From: Pseudomonadales bacterium
GTDB lineage: Bacteria; Pseudomonadota; Gammaproteobacteria; Pseudomonadales; Azotimanducaceae
Reading direction: 5' to 3'
Length of the DNA: 64,000 nt
Assembly (NCBI GenBank): GCA_029251375.1
Contig: JAQXDL010000044.1
Location: 124,001-188,000, forward strand
Numbering within the stretch: position 1 is the first letter of the stretch; each line of letters opens with the position of its first letter. Position numbers and translations under genes: made by a program. Under the pieces are notes generated by a model. That model did no database searches and was not told where the DNA came from. It was given only the letters and a program-made list of their open reading frames with translations. Shown in pieces: positions 27,716 through 35,970 of the stretch.

Positions 27716-27949
27716 AGTCATGTCGATAAGTTTTTGATTTTAATGTGTTAATTCCGATTTTTTTTGCCTTGCGTCGCGATCCTGTGCAGTCTAATTATCA
27801 ATGCCAGCTATAGGGCAAGAGAACCATCAGTGAGAGTCAAGATTTTCAATTAGCATAAGGGTTAGTATCCAACCTAGTAAACACATAGACACAACGTGTT
27901 TGGTTAGACGACACACGAAAAACAAAATATATACGTAAAGGAAAGCTAC

Positions 27950-29533
27950 ATGTCTGTACAACCCATTAATAAAGATACCCCTCATGTTGAAGTTGCCATA
28001 GTTGGTAGTGGCTTTTCCGGCTTGCTATGTACGAGTTATTTGAAAGACGCGGGTATTGAAGACTTTTGTGTTTTTGAGATGACACCTTCAGTAGGAGGTG
28101 TTTGGAGTAACGGTGGCGTTGGTTCTTATCCTGGCGCAGCATGTGATGTGCCTGCCTATACCTATCTGCCTTTTCTAGATAAGACAGGTTTCATACCATC
28201 AAAGAAATATGTCAGTCAGACGGAAATTGCGGGCTATGCTGAAATGCTTACTGACTTTATTGGCGTCAGAGACAATATCAAGTTTAACCGTAAGGTCACT
28301 GAGCTTCGGTATATCGGTGACGGAGAAAAAGCTTGGACGGTAACGACCATTGATACAGCCTCGGGCGGCGATGAGCAGGTTGTTACAGCGCAGCATGTTG
28401 TGTCTGCAAACGGACCGCTCTCAAGTCCCCGTATGCCTGAAATTTCAGGCATGGAGACGTTCAAGGGCGAGAGCTTCCATACGGCCCAATGGGACAAAAG
28501 CGCCTCTTTGAAAGGCAAGAGAGTTGGTGTGGTTGGCACGGGTGCTTCGGCCGCGCAGGTGATCACTGCAATTGTCGATGATGTGGAACATCTTACTGTG
28601 TTCCAACGCACACCTACCTGGTGCCTACCTCGTGATGACGAGCCAACCCCCGATGATATTACTGAAAAATTCAAAGCCGGTGGTTACAGCGAAGAACTTC
28701 GTCGGGTCGCTTGGCGAGAGGGTGAGTCTACTGAAGATACAGGTTTCACGTTCGAGGCATTACACGATGTAGCTCAGAATGATGCGATTTGTGATGAGCT
28801 GCGCGCGGCTATCAAGCGTGACGTTAAGGATCCCGAATTATTAAAATTGTTGACACCTGATTACCCGTTCTTCTGTAAACGCGCACTATTTATCGACGAT
28901 TACTACACAACCTACAATAAGCCGAATGTGACGCTGGTGCATGATAATGGCGGTGTCGTTGGGGTTAATGAAACGGGACTCGAAACAGCTAGTGGCGATA
29001 CCTACGATTTTGACGTCATTATTTATGCCACAGGTTTTGACAGCAACTTTATTCCTTTTCCAATATATGGTCGCGAAGGGGTTAGCCTTGCGGACAAATT
29101 TGGTGCTAACGAAGCCAATAAATTTCAAATGGTTAAGCCACATTCGCTTTGGGGTATACACGTTGACGAAATGCCGAACTTTTACATGATGATCGGTCCG
29201 CAAAGCTTAAACCCGGTCACCAATGTCACTTTGTTGTGCGAAGAGCAGTCAAAATACATTGCTGACTTAGTGTCTGGTATGAAGGCCAAAGGTAACATTG
29301 CAGTTGAACCCACAACCGCAGCTGTCGAGAATTGGACAGACATGTGTGAAGCGTCTTCCGAGGGTAAGGTTTGGTTGCGTTGTAATAATTGGTATATGAA
29401 GACAACCAAAACAGACGTTGCTGAAAATCGTGAGCGAGCATCTGGTATGTGGATGGAATCCTATGCGGAGTATCTGCAGCATGTGCTGGGTGAGAAGGGT
29501 GGCAGCCGGGATGAACTCTTAAGCTATAGCTAA
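27950..29533 (+). CDS. Baeyer-Villiger-type flavin monooxygenase with a variant FAD-side motif
   Basis: A 527 aa class B flavin monooxygenase. FAD motif AIVGSGFSGLL is at residues 16-26, fingerprint FKGESFHTAQWD at 171-182 (intact), NADPH-binding GTGASAAQ at 197-204 and a late YATGFDSNF. The usual GGTWYWNRYPG block is replaced by GGVWSNGGVGSYPGAACD, three residues longer and lacking the W-Y-W-N-R signature, so its substrate or gating may differ from the two enzymes at 12-15.6 kb. AAAGGAAAGCTAC precedes the ATG. A strong terminator follows at 29577. It is probably a separate transcript from the PhyH pair. Confidence 0.93.
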   Translation: MSVQPINKDTPHVEVAIVGSGFSGLLCTSYLKDAGIEDFCVFEMTPSVGGVWSNGGVGSYPGAACDVPAYTYLPFLDKTGFIPSKKYVSQTEIAGYAEMLTDFIGVRDNIKFNRKVTELRYIGDGEKAWTVTTIDTASGGDEQVVTAQHVVSANGPLSSPRMPEISGMETFKGESFHTAQWDKSASLKGKRVGVVGTGASAAQVITAIVDDVEHLTVFQRTPTWCLPRDDEPTPDDITEKFKAGGYSEELRRVAWREGESTEDTGFTFEALHDVAQNDAICDELRAAIKRDVKDPELLKLLTPDYPFFCKRALFIDDYYTTYNKPNVTLVHDNGGVVGVNETGLETASGDTYDFDVIIYATGFDSNFIPFPIYGREGVSLADKFGANEANKFQMVKPHSLWGIHVDEMPNFYMMIGPQSLNPVTNVTLLCEEQSKYIADLVSGMKAKGNIAVEPTTAAVENWTDMCEASSEGKVWLRCNNWYMKTTKTDVAENRERASGMWMESYAEYLQHVLGEKGGSRDELLSYS

Positions 29534-29576
29534 ATTTAGTGTTGTCAGCGACGGATTCTATCGTCGCTATAAGGAA

Positions 29577-29607
29577 AACGAACCGGAACAATGGTTCGTT
29601 TTTTTTT
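29577..29607 (+). terminator. Rho-independent terminator after the third monooxygenase
   Basis: AACGAACC (29577-29584) pairs with GGTTCGTT (29593-29600) across an 8-nt loop and is followed by a run of T to 29607. A second small hairpin (AGCGACG at 29547-29553 with CGTCGCT at 29562-29568) lies just before it. Confidence 0.9.
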
Positions 29608-29736
29608 GCTTGAATTTTGTCCCTATACCGATTTTTTGATTCTTATATTGTCAATAATTCATGCGACATTAGTAATAGTGGGTCGAGCGACATTAGGTTG
29701 CAGTTTGCCTACTCGTTCATAATCAGGATATATCGC

Positions 29737-30108
29737 ATGCTGAAATCTGCCCAAGTCATCTTGTTTTTAGCGATAACAGATGCTGACCGAAGTCGGTGCT
29801 TCTACGAAGATGTTTTGGGTTTAACGTTTGTTAGCGATGATCCCTTTGCTTTAATCTTCGAAATTGACGATAGAGTATTGCGCTTGGCAAGAGTTGAGTC
29901 GATGACGCCGGCACCCTATACAGTTCTAGGTTGGCAAGTTGCCGACATTTACTTAACCGTAGAAAACCTTGTTGCGAAGGACGTCGAATTTCAGATTTTT
30001 GCCGGTATGGATCATGACCATCGTGCTGTCTGGAATTCTCCGTCGGGTGCAAAGGTTGCTTGGTTTCATGATCCTGACGGCAATGGTCTATCACTGACCC
30101 AAGAATAA
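29737..30108 (+). CDS. VOC (glyoxalase/bleomycin-resistance fold) family protein
   Basis: A 123 aa single-domain VOC protein. The pattern VILFLAITDADRSRCFYEDVLGLTFV, then FEIDDRVLRLARV and the closing VAWFHDPDGNGLSLTQ is the standard beta-alpha-beta-beta-beta module pair. The frame is open to 29617, but ATG 29737 with AGGA 9 nt upstream starts exactly at the domain. VOC proteins bind a divalent metal and act as isomerases, dioxygenases or binding proteins, and the function here is unknown. It lies downstream of a terminator, so it has its own promoter. Confidence 0.88.
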   Translation: MLKSAQVILFLAITDADRSRCFYEDVLGLTFVSDDPFALIFEIDDRVLRLARVESMTPAPYTVLGWQVADIYLTVENLVAKDVEFQIFAGMDHDHRAVWNSPSGAKVAWFHDPDGNGLSLTQE

Positions 30109-30208
30109 AGCCCGATGACAGATGTGCCGGTCTTTGCATTACGCGGTAGGCAATGTAATCACAGTGTCTTACCGCTTTTAAGGCAAATTTTAGGAGGCGA
30201 CAGAAGGA

Positions 30209-30558
30209 TTGATTACGAACGGATTTTGATTAGTACTGGCGGCTATTATTTCGGTGATCATGGTCTATGCGGGAATCGTCATAGTGGCACATGGGTTCGG
30301 TCTATTTGATGTGTTTTTTAAGATTTGGTTTTGCTCGCGTGGCCCGCCAGTTCAACTTGGACCGTATGTGTATGCTTCTTCTTTCTAGTTTTTTGGTTAG
30401 CTTGGCGAAACAATTTTAGCGCCAGTGGGGTGATTTTAGGATTGTGCGGCGTTGTTGGCGGTGCCCCCTTGCTGGCTACTGACCTTTTGTATATCAGCTT
30501 TGTTACCGAAGGTGATGCTAAACGAATGTTGCTGGGTGAAGTAAGAGCGGCGCTGTAA
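30209..30558 (+). pseudogene. Decayed small membrane-protein gene (nonsense plus frameshift)
   Basis: After a strong AGGAGG (30192-30197) a TTG-started frame reads a few codons, hits TGA at 30227-30229, then continues as a hydrophobic helix (LVLAAIISVIMVYAGIVIVA) and a soluble stretch to TAG at 30386-30388. From about 30370 the -1 frame takes over with another hydrophobic stretch (FFFLVFWLAW, ILGLCGVVGGAPLLATDLLY) ending at 30558 in TAA. Read together, with one lost base near the TTCTTCTTTC run, the two frames make a plausible ~115 aa two-to-three-helix protein. Neither fragment looks viable alone. I do not recognise the family. Confidence 0.6.
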
Positions 30559-30562
30559 ACTG

Positions 30563-30587
30563 TCGCCGAGACGTCAGGTCTCGGCGA
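30563..30587. terminator. Perfect 10-bp stem-loop, terminator-like
   Basis: TCGCCGAGAC (30563-30572) and GTCTCGGCGA (30578-30587) form a GC-rich 10-bp stem with a 5-nt loop just after the stop of the decayed gene and 26 bp before the convergent amidohydrolase stop. The following T-run is poor (TCTTT further on), so it may be a Rho-independent terminator of low quality or an mRNA-stabilising hairpin. Confidence 0.55.
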
Positions 30588-30612
30588 ATAGGTATGTCTT
30601 TAACCAAACGGG

Positions 30613-32016
30613 CTAGCGAGGCACTACTTTTCCCTTCGAGATAACCGTATCAATCTTTCGAGTATTTCGAATATCCTCTAAAGGATTCTTCGCAAGCAAG
30701 ACGAGGTCCGCGCGTTTTCCAACTTCAATTGTGCCCATTTGATCTTGTATACTCAGAAACTCAGCCGGTCGAATTGTCGAAGCTTCTAGTGCCTGTAGCG
30801 GCGTCAGACCTGCTCGAACCAACATTTCAAGTTCACGATGTAGGCTATAGCCGGGTATTGCCAATCCAATCGGCGTATCGGTCCCTGCGCCAATAGGGAC
30901 GCCGGCATCTAACATGCGTTGAACCATCTTCAAGGAGTAGTGAGAAAATCGTAAGTCACGTTTTTCGTAATCCTTGGGAATAAATTGGTTCGGCATATTC
31001 CACTCTTTTTGAACCGCCGGCAACATTGCGCTGATCGCATCATCCCAATCAGTCTGCTCGTAAGGTGGTGCAAGCGGTATAGCGTTAAGCCTGAGGGTTG
31101 GCACTTGAATAGTCTCGGTTAGACTTGCTAGCACCATCGCACAGCGTTCTTCATCTAGAGCAGCAATGGCGTCTAAACGTTGCAGTTGGTGTAGTGAGGA
31201 TCGCAGAGCATGTCCAGATTCAATATTTTCAGCAGTGAGTTTTTGCTGCCGGATAACGAGCAATGCCTCTGCGTTTGATGCGCAATCTAATTCAATGTTT
31301 CGTAGGTGTTCCATCGTGCCGACTTGATTGCCGACTGTTGACGCTAATAGATGCAAGGGCACGTGAGAGGCGATGGGCATTGAGAGTTTGCCTGCTTCAT
31401 CGACAAGTGCTGCAAAAACTTCAGGGCTAACCAACTCATAAATTTTGATAAAATCAGCACCGCCGGCTTTAAGCCGTCGAACATTCTCTCTCGCCTGTTC
31501 GGCGTCGGAATTTTGCGTGCCAATCAAAGGCCGTGCATCACCGTCATAAACGACCTGCTGACCATCGAGCAGTGGACCGCTAAAAAAGACCCGCGGTGCA
31601 GTCGCGCCGGGTGTGCGCATGCGCGCGATGACAGGGGTCAGATCTTGCATCATGCCACCGGTGTCACGCACGCTGGTGACGCCCCAGGACAAAAATGATT
31701 GCGGCATCAGATCAGTAAAACGGTCGTCGTAGGTGAGATGAACATGCATGTCCCACAAACCTGGAATCAAATATTTACCGGTCCCATCGATAACGTTGTC
31801 TGCAGTTGTTTTTGTCGTATCGGTATCGGAGGACACGCTAACGATTTCATCGTCTCGTATAACAACAGTGACATTTTCGATCAGACCCTGTTTGGCGTCT
31901 ATCAACGTGACATTGGCGATCGCAATATCATTGTTAATATTTTCAGATTGCCCTGTTGTGCAAGAAGCAAGTAGGGCGCATGCGATAAGTGTGGCGAGCA
32001 AAGTGAGTCTTTTCAT
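30613..32016 (-). CDS. Amidohydrolase-superfamily lipoprotein
   Basis: A 467 aa exported metallo-hydrolase. The N-terminus MKRLTLLATLIACALLASC has a lipobox (LASC), so it is anchored to a membrane. The amidohydrolase core starts with GLWDMHVHLTYDD (the His-x-His metal pair after strand 1), then KAGGADFIKIYELVSPE (candidate bridging Lys), a His in IASHVPLHLLAST, HLR in GTMEHLRNIELD, and the terminal catalytic Asp in GAGTDTPIG. The late RAGLTPLQALEAST, IRPAEFL and KRADLVLL are the family's C-terminal signature. Substrates for the prolidase/imidazolonepropionase-like group are peptide or cyclic amide bonds; the exact one is unknown. It is upstream of no obvious partner. Confidence 0.92.
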   Translation of the reverse strand: MKRLTLLATLIACALLASCTTGQSENINNDIAIANVTLIDAKQGLIENVTVVIRDDEIVSVSSDTDTTKTTADNVIDGTGKYLIPGLWDMHVHLTYDDRFTDLMPQSFLSWGVTSVRDTGGMMQDLTPVIARMRTPGATAPRVFFSGPLLDGQQVVYDGDARPLIGTQNSDAEQARENVRRLKAGGADFIKIYELVSPEVFAALVDEAGKLSMPIASHVPLHLLASTVGNQVGTMEHLRNIELDCASNAEALLVIRQQKLTAENIESGHALRSSLHQLQRLDAIAALDEERCAMVLASLTETIQVPTLRLNAIPLAPPYEQTDWDDAISAMLPAVQKEWNMPNQFIPKDYEKRDLRFSHYSLKMVQRMLDAGVPIGAGTDTPIGLAIPGYSLHRELEMLVRAGLTPLQALEASTIRPAEFLSIQDQMGTIEVGKRADLVLLAKNPLEDIRNTRKIDTVISKGKVVPR

Positions 32017-32104
32017 ATCAACCAGTTTAGTGTTTTTGTGTTTATATTATTTTTTCGAGCTACGTATTTGATTTTTTAAGCATGCCGCGGAAAGTTTGCT
32101 AGCG

Positions 32105-32953
32105 CTAGCCAATGCCAAAGGGGTTAGCATTGCGTCGACCAAAATCAGGTAATGCATCTGGGTCAACATCAACCCAATTTGCAGTTCGCTTCTCAAAGAA
32201 TGCTGCATTGCCTTCGGCGGCGTCAGGACCTTTGATTGCCCAGCCAATGGCATCATCATCTTCATAGATGGCCCGATAAAATTCACCCTCGTCCATCATG
32301 CGACCCCAGGTCATGCGCTTCACAATTGAGACGGCTGTGGGAGACGAGCCAGTGGCTATGTCGCTGGCAAGCTTTCTGGCCTCATCCATGAGTGACGCTT
32401 TGGGTACGGAACGTAATACCAAGCCCATTTCTGCGGCCTCTTTGCCAGACACCTTACGGCCAGTTAAAAGTAGGTCAGCGGTTTTCTCAAGCCCAATCAG
32501 TTTCGGCAAAATCCACGTTGTACCCATTTCTGGAATCAATCCCCATTTGACGAACGAAAAAGCTATTTTGGCATCATCCGCCGCAAGGCGAATATCACAG
32601 GTCAATGGGTAAGCCGCGCCAAACCCGCCGGCCGCGCCATTGATTGCACAGATAACGGGCTTGGAAATTTGGAAAGGGTAAGTTCGCAGCACACGTTGGG
32701 TCGGATGCCCGTCGGTATTGACGGGTGTTGAATCTTCACCCCGTTCGCGAACATCATTGAGGTCGAGACCGACGCAAAAAGCATCGCCTGCGCCGGTGAT
32801 GATGACAACTCTGACATCGGGGTCTTTGTCACATTGACGCAGGTATTCGGTGAGCTTAATAGCCATCTCAGGGCTGTAAGCATTGCGCTTTTCAGGTTGA
32901 TTAAAGGTGAGTGTGGCGATGTGATCACTTATCTCAAACAACAGGTGGCTCAT
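32105..32953 (-). CDS. Enoyl-CoA hydratase/isomerase family protein
   Basis: A 282 aa crotonase-fold enzyme. The CoA-binding and oxyanion loop is GDAFCVGLDLNDV, the second is AINGAAGGFGAAYPLTCDIRLAA, and the catalytic-Glu region is FVKWGLIPEMGTTWILPKLIG. The C-terminus (ANWVDVDPDALPDFGRR) is longer than in the hydratase at 25.6 kb. It lies 88 nt upstream of the amidohydrolase on the same strand; whether they share a transcript is unclear. Substrate unknown. Confidence 0.91.
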   Translation of the reverse strand: MSHLLFEISDHIATLTFNQPEKRNAYSPEMAIKLTEYLRQCDKDPDVRVVIITGAGDAFCVGLDLNDVRERGEDSTPVNTDGHPTQRVLRTYPFQISKPVICAINGAAGGFGAAYPLTCDIRLAADDAKIAFSFVKWGLIPEMGTTWILPKLIGLEKTADLLLTGRKVSGKEAAEMGLVLRSVPKASLMDEARKLASDIATGSSPTAVSIVKRMTWGRMMDEGEFYRAIYEDDDAIGWAIKGPDAAEGNAAFFEKRTANWVDVDPDALPDFGRRNANPFGIG

Positions 32954-33373
32954 GAGTCTCTTCCTAGATTGCGTAGTTACATTATTTATTAAAACACAAT
33001 ATCAAAATCCGCTGGGTAAAACCGCATCGACTTAATGGTTAACTGGGTGTCTTTTTAAACTAGTTTATTGCTTGTTGCACCGCCACTGTGACGAGTAGAT
33101 TGCATTAGCTTAGATAATCCAGCGTCTGCTGTTACGTCGATTGCTTGTGGTGCTCTATGCCTAAGTTGCTCTGTTTTAGCTGCAAGTTGTGTTTGTGTCA
33201 AAGCGCCGATTGAAGACTCAGCACTCTGCCGCTAACTTATCGAAATTGACTGTTTTGATGATGTTGTTGCCACCAAAACCGGTATGGTCAGCGTAATGTT
33301 GATCAGTGACGGTCAGCAGAATCTATCGCTGTTTGGGACCGCCGTGCTCGTCACTCATGTGCGTAAAGCGAGG
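32954..33373. other. Intergenic region without a clear gene
   Basis: A 420 bp stretch between the hydratase and the PPOX-family gene. A + strand frame from 33284 runs across and antisense to the PPOX gene; its first part (TKTGMVSVMLISDGQQNLSLFG) has a protein-like look but no start with a ribosome site and no family match. I see no repeats or terminator here. Confidence 0.4.
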
Positions 33374-33787
33374 TTATTCATTCATAAGTATTTTGGTTGG
33401 GATAATGCGAAAAATCGTCCGTTGTTCCTCATCCATCATTTTGATGAATTTCGCGTCACCTTTAAAGTTTGGGTCGTCGGTCAAAATTTGAAACACACGT
33501 TCCGTTAATTCAACCCGCTGCGGATCTTGATCGATACATTGTGCCTCACCGTAAACAACGAGTTGCTTGCGGCCATCGTGGATTAACAGGGCGACTTTGG
33601 GCTGACGCAAAGCATTTTTCCATTTTGCCGTATAGCTTTTAACGGAAATAGCGAAGTCTTTACCATTCCAGGCGTACCCGATTTGTGAAAGTTGAGGTGA
33701 GCCATCTGTTCTTCCCGTTGCGAGCACTGCCCATTTGTGATTGTTGAGATAATCCTGCTGTGCTTCGGTGATCGTTACGGGGTCCAT
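33374..33787 (-). CDS. Pyridoxamine 5'-phosphate oxidase-like (PPOX class) flavin/F420-binding protein
   Basis: A 137 aa split-barrel protein. The pattern LNNHKWAVLATGRTDGSPQLSQIGYAWNGKDFAIS, then KNALRQPKVALLIHDGRKQLVVYGEAQ is the PPOX-class fold common to small flavin- or F420-dependent reductases. Probably a homodimer binding FMN or F420; no F420 synthesis genes are visible here, so FMN is more likely. ATG start at 33787, just downstream of a TTTG-repeat stretch. Function unknown. Confidence 0.88.
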   Translation of the reverse strand: MDPVTITEAQQDYLNNHKWAVLATGRTDGSPQLSQIGYAWNGKDFAISVKSYTAKWKNALRQPKVALLIHDGRKQLVVYGEAQCIDQDPQRVELTERVFQILTDDPNFKGDAKFIKMMDEEQRTIFRIIPTKILMNE

Positions 33788-33905
33788 CGATACTCTCTGT
33801 TTGTTTGTTTGTTTGGATTTTGGCGTGTTTTTAGCCTAAGCAATCAGGGCTTGAGTCAATCTATTTATGCAGTTCTCAGACACTTCTAGTGCAACGCTAG
33901 GTTTG

Positions 33906-34565
33906 TTAAAGCTTGTATGTCGTTTCGCTAACTAGTAACCGACGTGGTGATTTTTTGGTGTCTGCCATGTGCGCGATGTCTTTGCCGATTGCTCGCTTAG
34001 CTTCATCTGAATCGAAGAAACGTTCGCGTAGGTCCGGCAGCGTGTCAAAACCACAAAGTGCGATGCCATCCCATGCAGGTCCGTTAAAACAATGCACCAC
34101 GCTCAACTGACGATAGTGGCTCATGGCCGTATGGGACTTTAATGCCAATGGTGCATGCACATCTCGCCAATGAGCATCGCTTTTAACGTGGCCTAAGGCT
34201 GGGTGTGAAACCATTGGAAACAAACCAATCACGCCTTCCAAAATTTGTGACGTGTCGTTATTTTCGTGGCGAGTATGGGGGTGAATTTTATGACGATTCG
34301 ATCGTGCTTTGATGTTTCGTTCGCAAACTAAGTAAAGACCAACATCGGCCAACCCTTTTAAGGATTCAAAATTATCCGTTACTGTTTTTAAAAGGATTTG
34401 GCAGGGCAGCTTTTCCATGACGCTAGGGTCTGTTCGCGTTTCCTCGAACACCGTTCCACCCATATTCTTTGCGGCATCGTAAATGCGCGCACGGTTGTTG
34501 CTAGCGACGACAAAAAACATCGCATTCGAAGAAACAGAACTTGAAGAAACAGAGTTTGAAGACAT
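33906..34565 (-). CDS. EthD-domain protein
   Basis: A 219 aa protein. The C-terminal ~100 residues (DAHWRDVHAPLALKSHTAMSHYRQLSV, WDGIALCGFDTLPDLRERFFDSDEA, ending DTKKSPRRLLVSET) match the EthD fold, a ferredoxin-like dimeric domain with the conserved W-R-x-x-H-A-P-L-A helix. The N-terminal half may be a degenerate second copy. Residues 1-15 (MSSNSVSSSSVSSNA) come from a 15-bp DNA repeat and are low-complexity; ATG at residue 16 (34520, MFFVVAS) is the likely original start. EthD proteins occur with P450 or monooxygenase degradation genes, and their role is unclear. Confidence 0.8.
   Translation of the reverse strand: MSSNSVSSSSVSSNAMFFVVASNNRARIYDAAKNMGGTVFEETRTDPSVMEKLPCQILLKTVTDNFESLKGLADVGLYLVCERNIKARSNRHKIHPHTRHENNDTSQILEGVIGLFPMVSHPALGHVKSDAHWRDVHAPLALKSHTAMSHYRQLSVVHCFNGPAWDGIALCGFDTLPDLRERFFDSDEAKRAIGKDIAHMADTKKSPRRLLVSETTYKL
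34528..34557. repeat. Two-unit 15-bp tandem repeat in the 5' end of the EthD gene
   Basis: GAAGAAACAGAACTT (34528-34542) and GAAGAAACAGAGTTT (34543-34557) are adjacent near-identical copies, encoding the Ser-Val-Ser-Ser-rich N-terminus of the EthD protein on the minus strand. The unit is in frame (5 codons). Confidence 0.75.
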
Positions 34566-35042
34566 GATTCACCTTAACAAATTCAAAATCGTTTTATCTA
34601 TTGCAAATAGATCGTTGATCATTCATAACAAGACGTTGAGAACTATGCAATAGGAGGCGCAAGGATGACGCATTGTTGTATCACCCACCTTGTCGGAATA
34701 AAGCCAGATAGCCTCGAGCAAGGACAAAAGCAACTTGCAGACTATAAGCTTTAGCGATAGGCGAGGTGAAGCCGCTGTAAGCCCATCAAGCCCTTAGAGT
34801 GATCGTCACAATCGGCCTTAATCGAGTTCTATTCGGTGGTAGCTCTATGGCTATGTCGGGTTGCACAATAAATGAAGCGTCATCGTCAGAAGCAGTTTTG
34901 CCGATTGCCAAGGCGTGTCCACTTATTGATGCGGGTGGTTCACTTGAGATGGCAGAATTGAGCCAAATGTAGAGACAGTTTTCAGGGTATTTCAGTTAAT
35001 AAACATACTGCGTCTGGTAAAGAAATAGCAAGGTAAGTAACT
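34566..35042. other. Intergenic region, mostly without recognisable genes
   Basis: A 477 bp stretch between the EthD gene and the alpha/beta hydrolase. It holds a 29-codon ORF with a strong ribosome site (listed separately) and a second small frame (34847-34972, starting MAMSGCTINEASSSEA) without an obvious ribosome site. I see no repeat, tRNA or terminator. Confidence 0.4.
34665..34754 (+). CDS. Candidate small protein (29 aa) with strong ribosome site
   Basis: ATG at 34665 follows AGGAGG (34652-34657) at the ideal 7-nt spacing. The frame (MTHCCITHLVGIKPDSLEQG then QKQLADYKL, TAG 34752-34754) encodes 29 residues with two adjacent Cys. There is no known family. It could be a real small protein, a leader peptide, or a remnant of a lost gene. 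Confidence 0.3.
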   Translation: MTHCCITHLVGIKPDSLEQGQKQLADYKL

Positions 35043-35924
35043 ATGACTGATCACAAAATTAAATCCGAAGATGGCCGATGCTTAAGTTTTGCTGATTTTG
35101 GTAAGCCAGATGATATCGCCGTATTGTGTTGCCATGGTGGCCCTGGTTCAAGACTTGGATTGCAGTCTATTGCTGGGCAGGCCATTGAGAAGGGTTTTCG
35201 GCTTATTGGGATCGATCGACCTGGTTACGGTGAATCATCGGTTAACCCTGGCCGAAGTATTTGTGATTGGACCGAGGACGCCCTGGCGATTGCTGATCAT
35301 TTAGGTGTGCACAAGTTTTTAACAGTGGGTCTATCAACCGGCGGCAGTTACGCGCTGGCGACAGCGGCTGTTGCGTCAACGCGGGTAATGGGTGTGCTGG
35401 TTGGCTGTGGCATGTCTGATATGCGTTGGGCGAGTAACGTTGAAGAAGCCAGAATGAAGGGTGCTGAAGCCATTTGGCAGGCGGCGGATCGAGATGAAGC
35501 CATTGCGATTGCGTTAGAGCAATTTGGCGAACAGGGCGAGAAGATGCTTGAGGTCGATCCGGATGCGGAGCCGGTGCTTAGTCCTGCTGATTTGGCCTTT
35601 GTAATGGAACCTAACTATGGTGCGAATGATCCAAATAATGAACCTTTCCGTCAGGGTGTCGTGGGTTACGCGGATGATAGGATCGCAGACGGTCCAAAAA
35701 ATGGCTGGTCTAGTTTTGATATCAATGCAGTTGTCTGTCCAGTGTCTGTTATTCATGGAGAGCAGGATTGGATTGTACCGATAGCACATGCCCACCACAC
35801 AGCGAGTTTACTCGGGCAAGTGCAATTGAAAACCTTTCCTCAACACGGCCATTTGAGCTTAGTTGTAGAGTTAGTTGATGCATTGACAGGATTGATCGAT
35901 CGCGTCGAACCTACAGCTATTTAA
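35043..35924 (+). CDS. Alpha/beta hydrolase
   Basis: A 293 aa hydrolase-fold protein. The oxyanion-hole loop is CCHGGPGSRLG (30-38), the nucleophile Ser98 lies in VGLSTGGSYAL, the acid is probably Asp in GEQDWIVP, and the His in TFPQHGHLSLV (~268-270). HGGPGS-type loops occur in proline iminopeptidases and ester hydrolases. A GTAAGTAACT precedes the ATG. It sits 46 bp before a VOC gene on the same strand. With three monooxygenases in the window, it could cleave their ester or lactone products, but that is inference. Confidence 0.92.
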   Translation: MTDHKIKSEDGRCLSFADFGKPDDIAVLCCHGGPGSRLGLQSIAGQAIEKGFRLIGIDRPGYGESSVNPGRSICDWTEDALAIADHLGVHKFLTVGLSTGGSYALATAAVASTRVMGVLVGCGMSDMRWASNVEEARMKGAEAIWQAADRDEAIAIALEQFGEQGEKMLEVDPDAEPVLSPADLAFVMEPNYGANDPNNEPFRQGVVGYADDRIADGPKNGWSSFDINAVVCPVSVIHGEQDWIVPIAHAHHTASLLGQVQLKTFPQHGHLSLVVELVDALTGLIDRVEPTAI

Positions 35925-35970
35925 TTGTTGTCCGCTTAGTCGCTTCGGAGGAGATGAAACAATACAAGAC

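Noticed and set aside
33284-33508. 74 aa + strand ORF overlapping the PPOX gene
   Set aside because: Most of it is antisense to a clear PPOX-family gene; the protein-like first part has no ribosome site and no family match.
34847-34972. 41 aa frame MAMSGCTINEASSSEA... upstream of the alpha/beta hydrolase
   Set aside because: No ribosome site, no family, and the surrounding gap shows no other support for expression.
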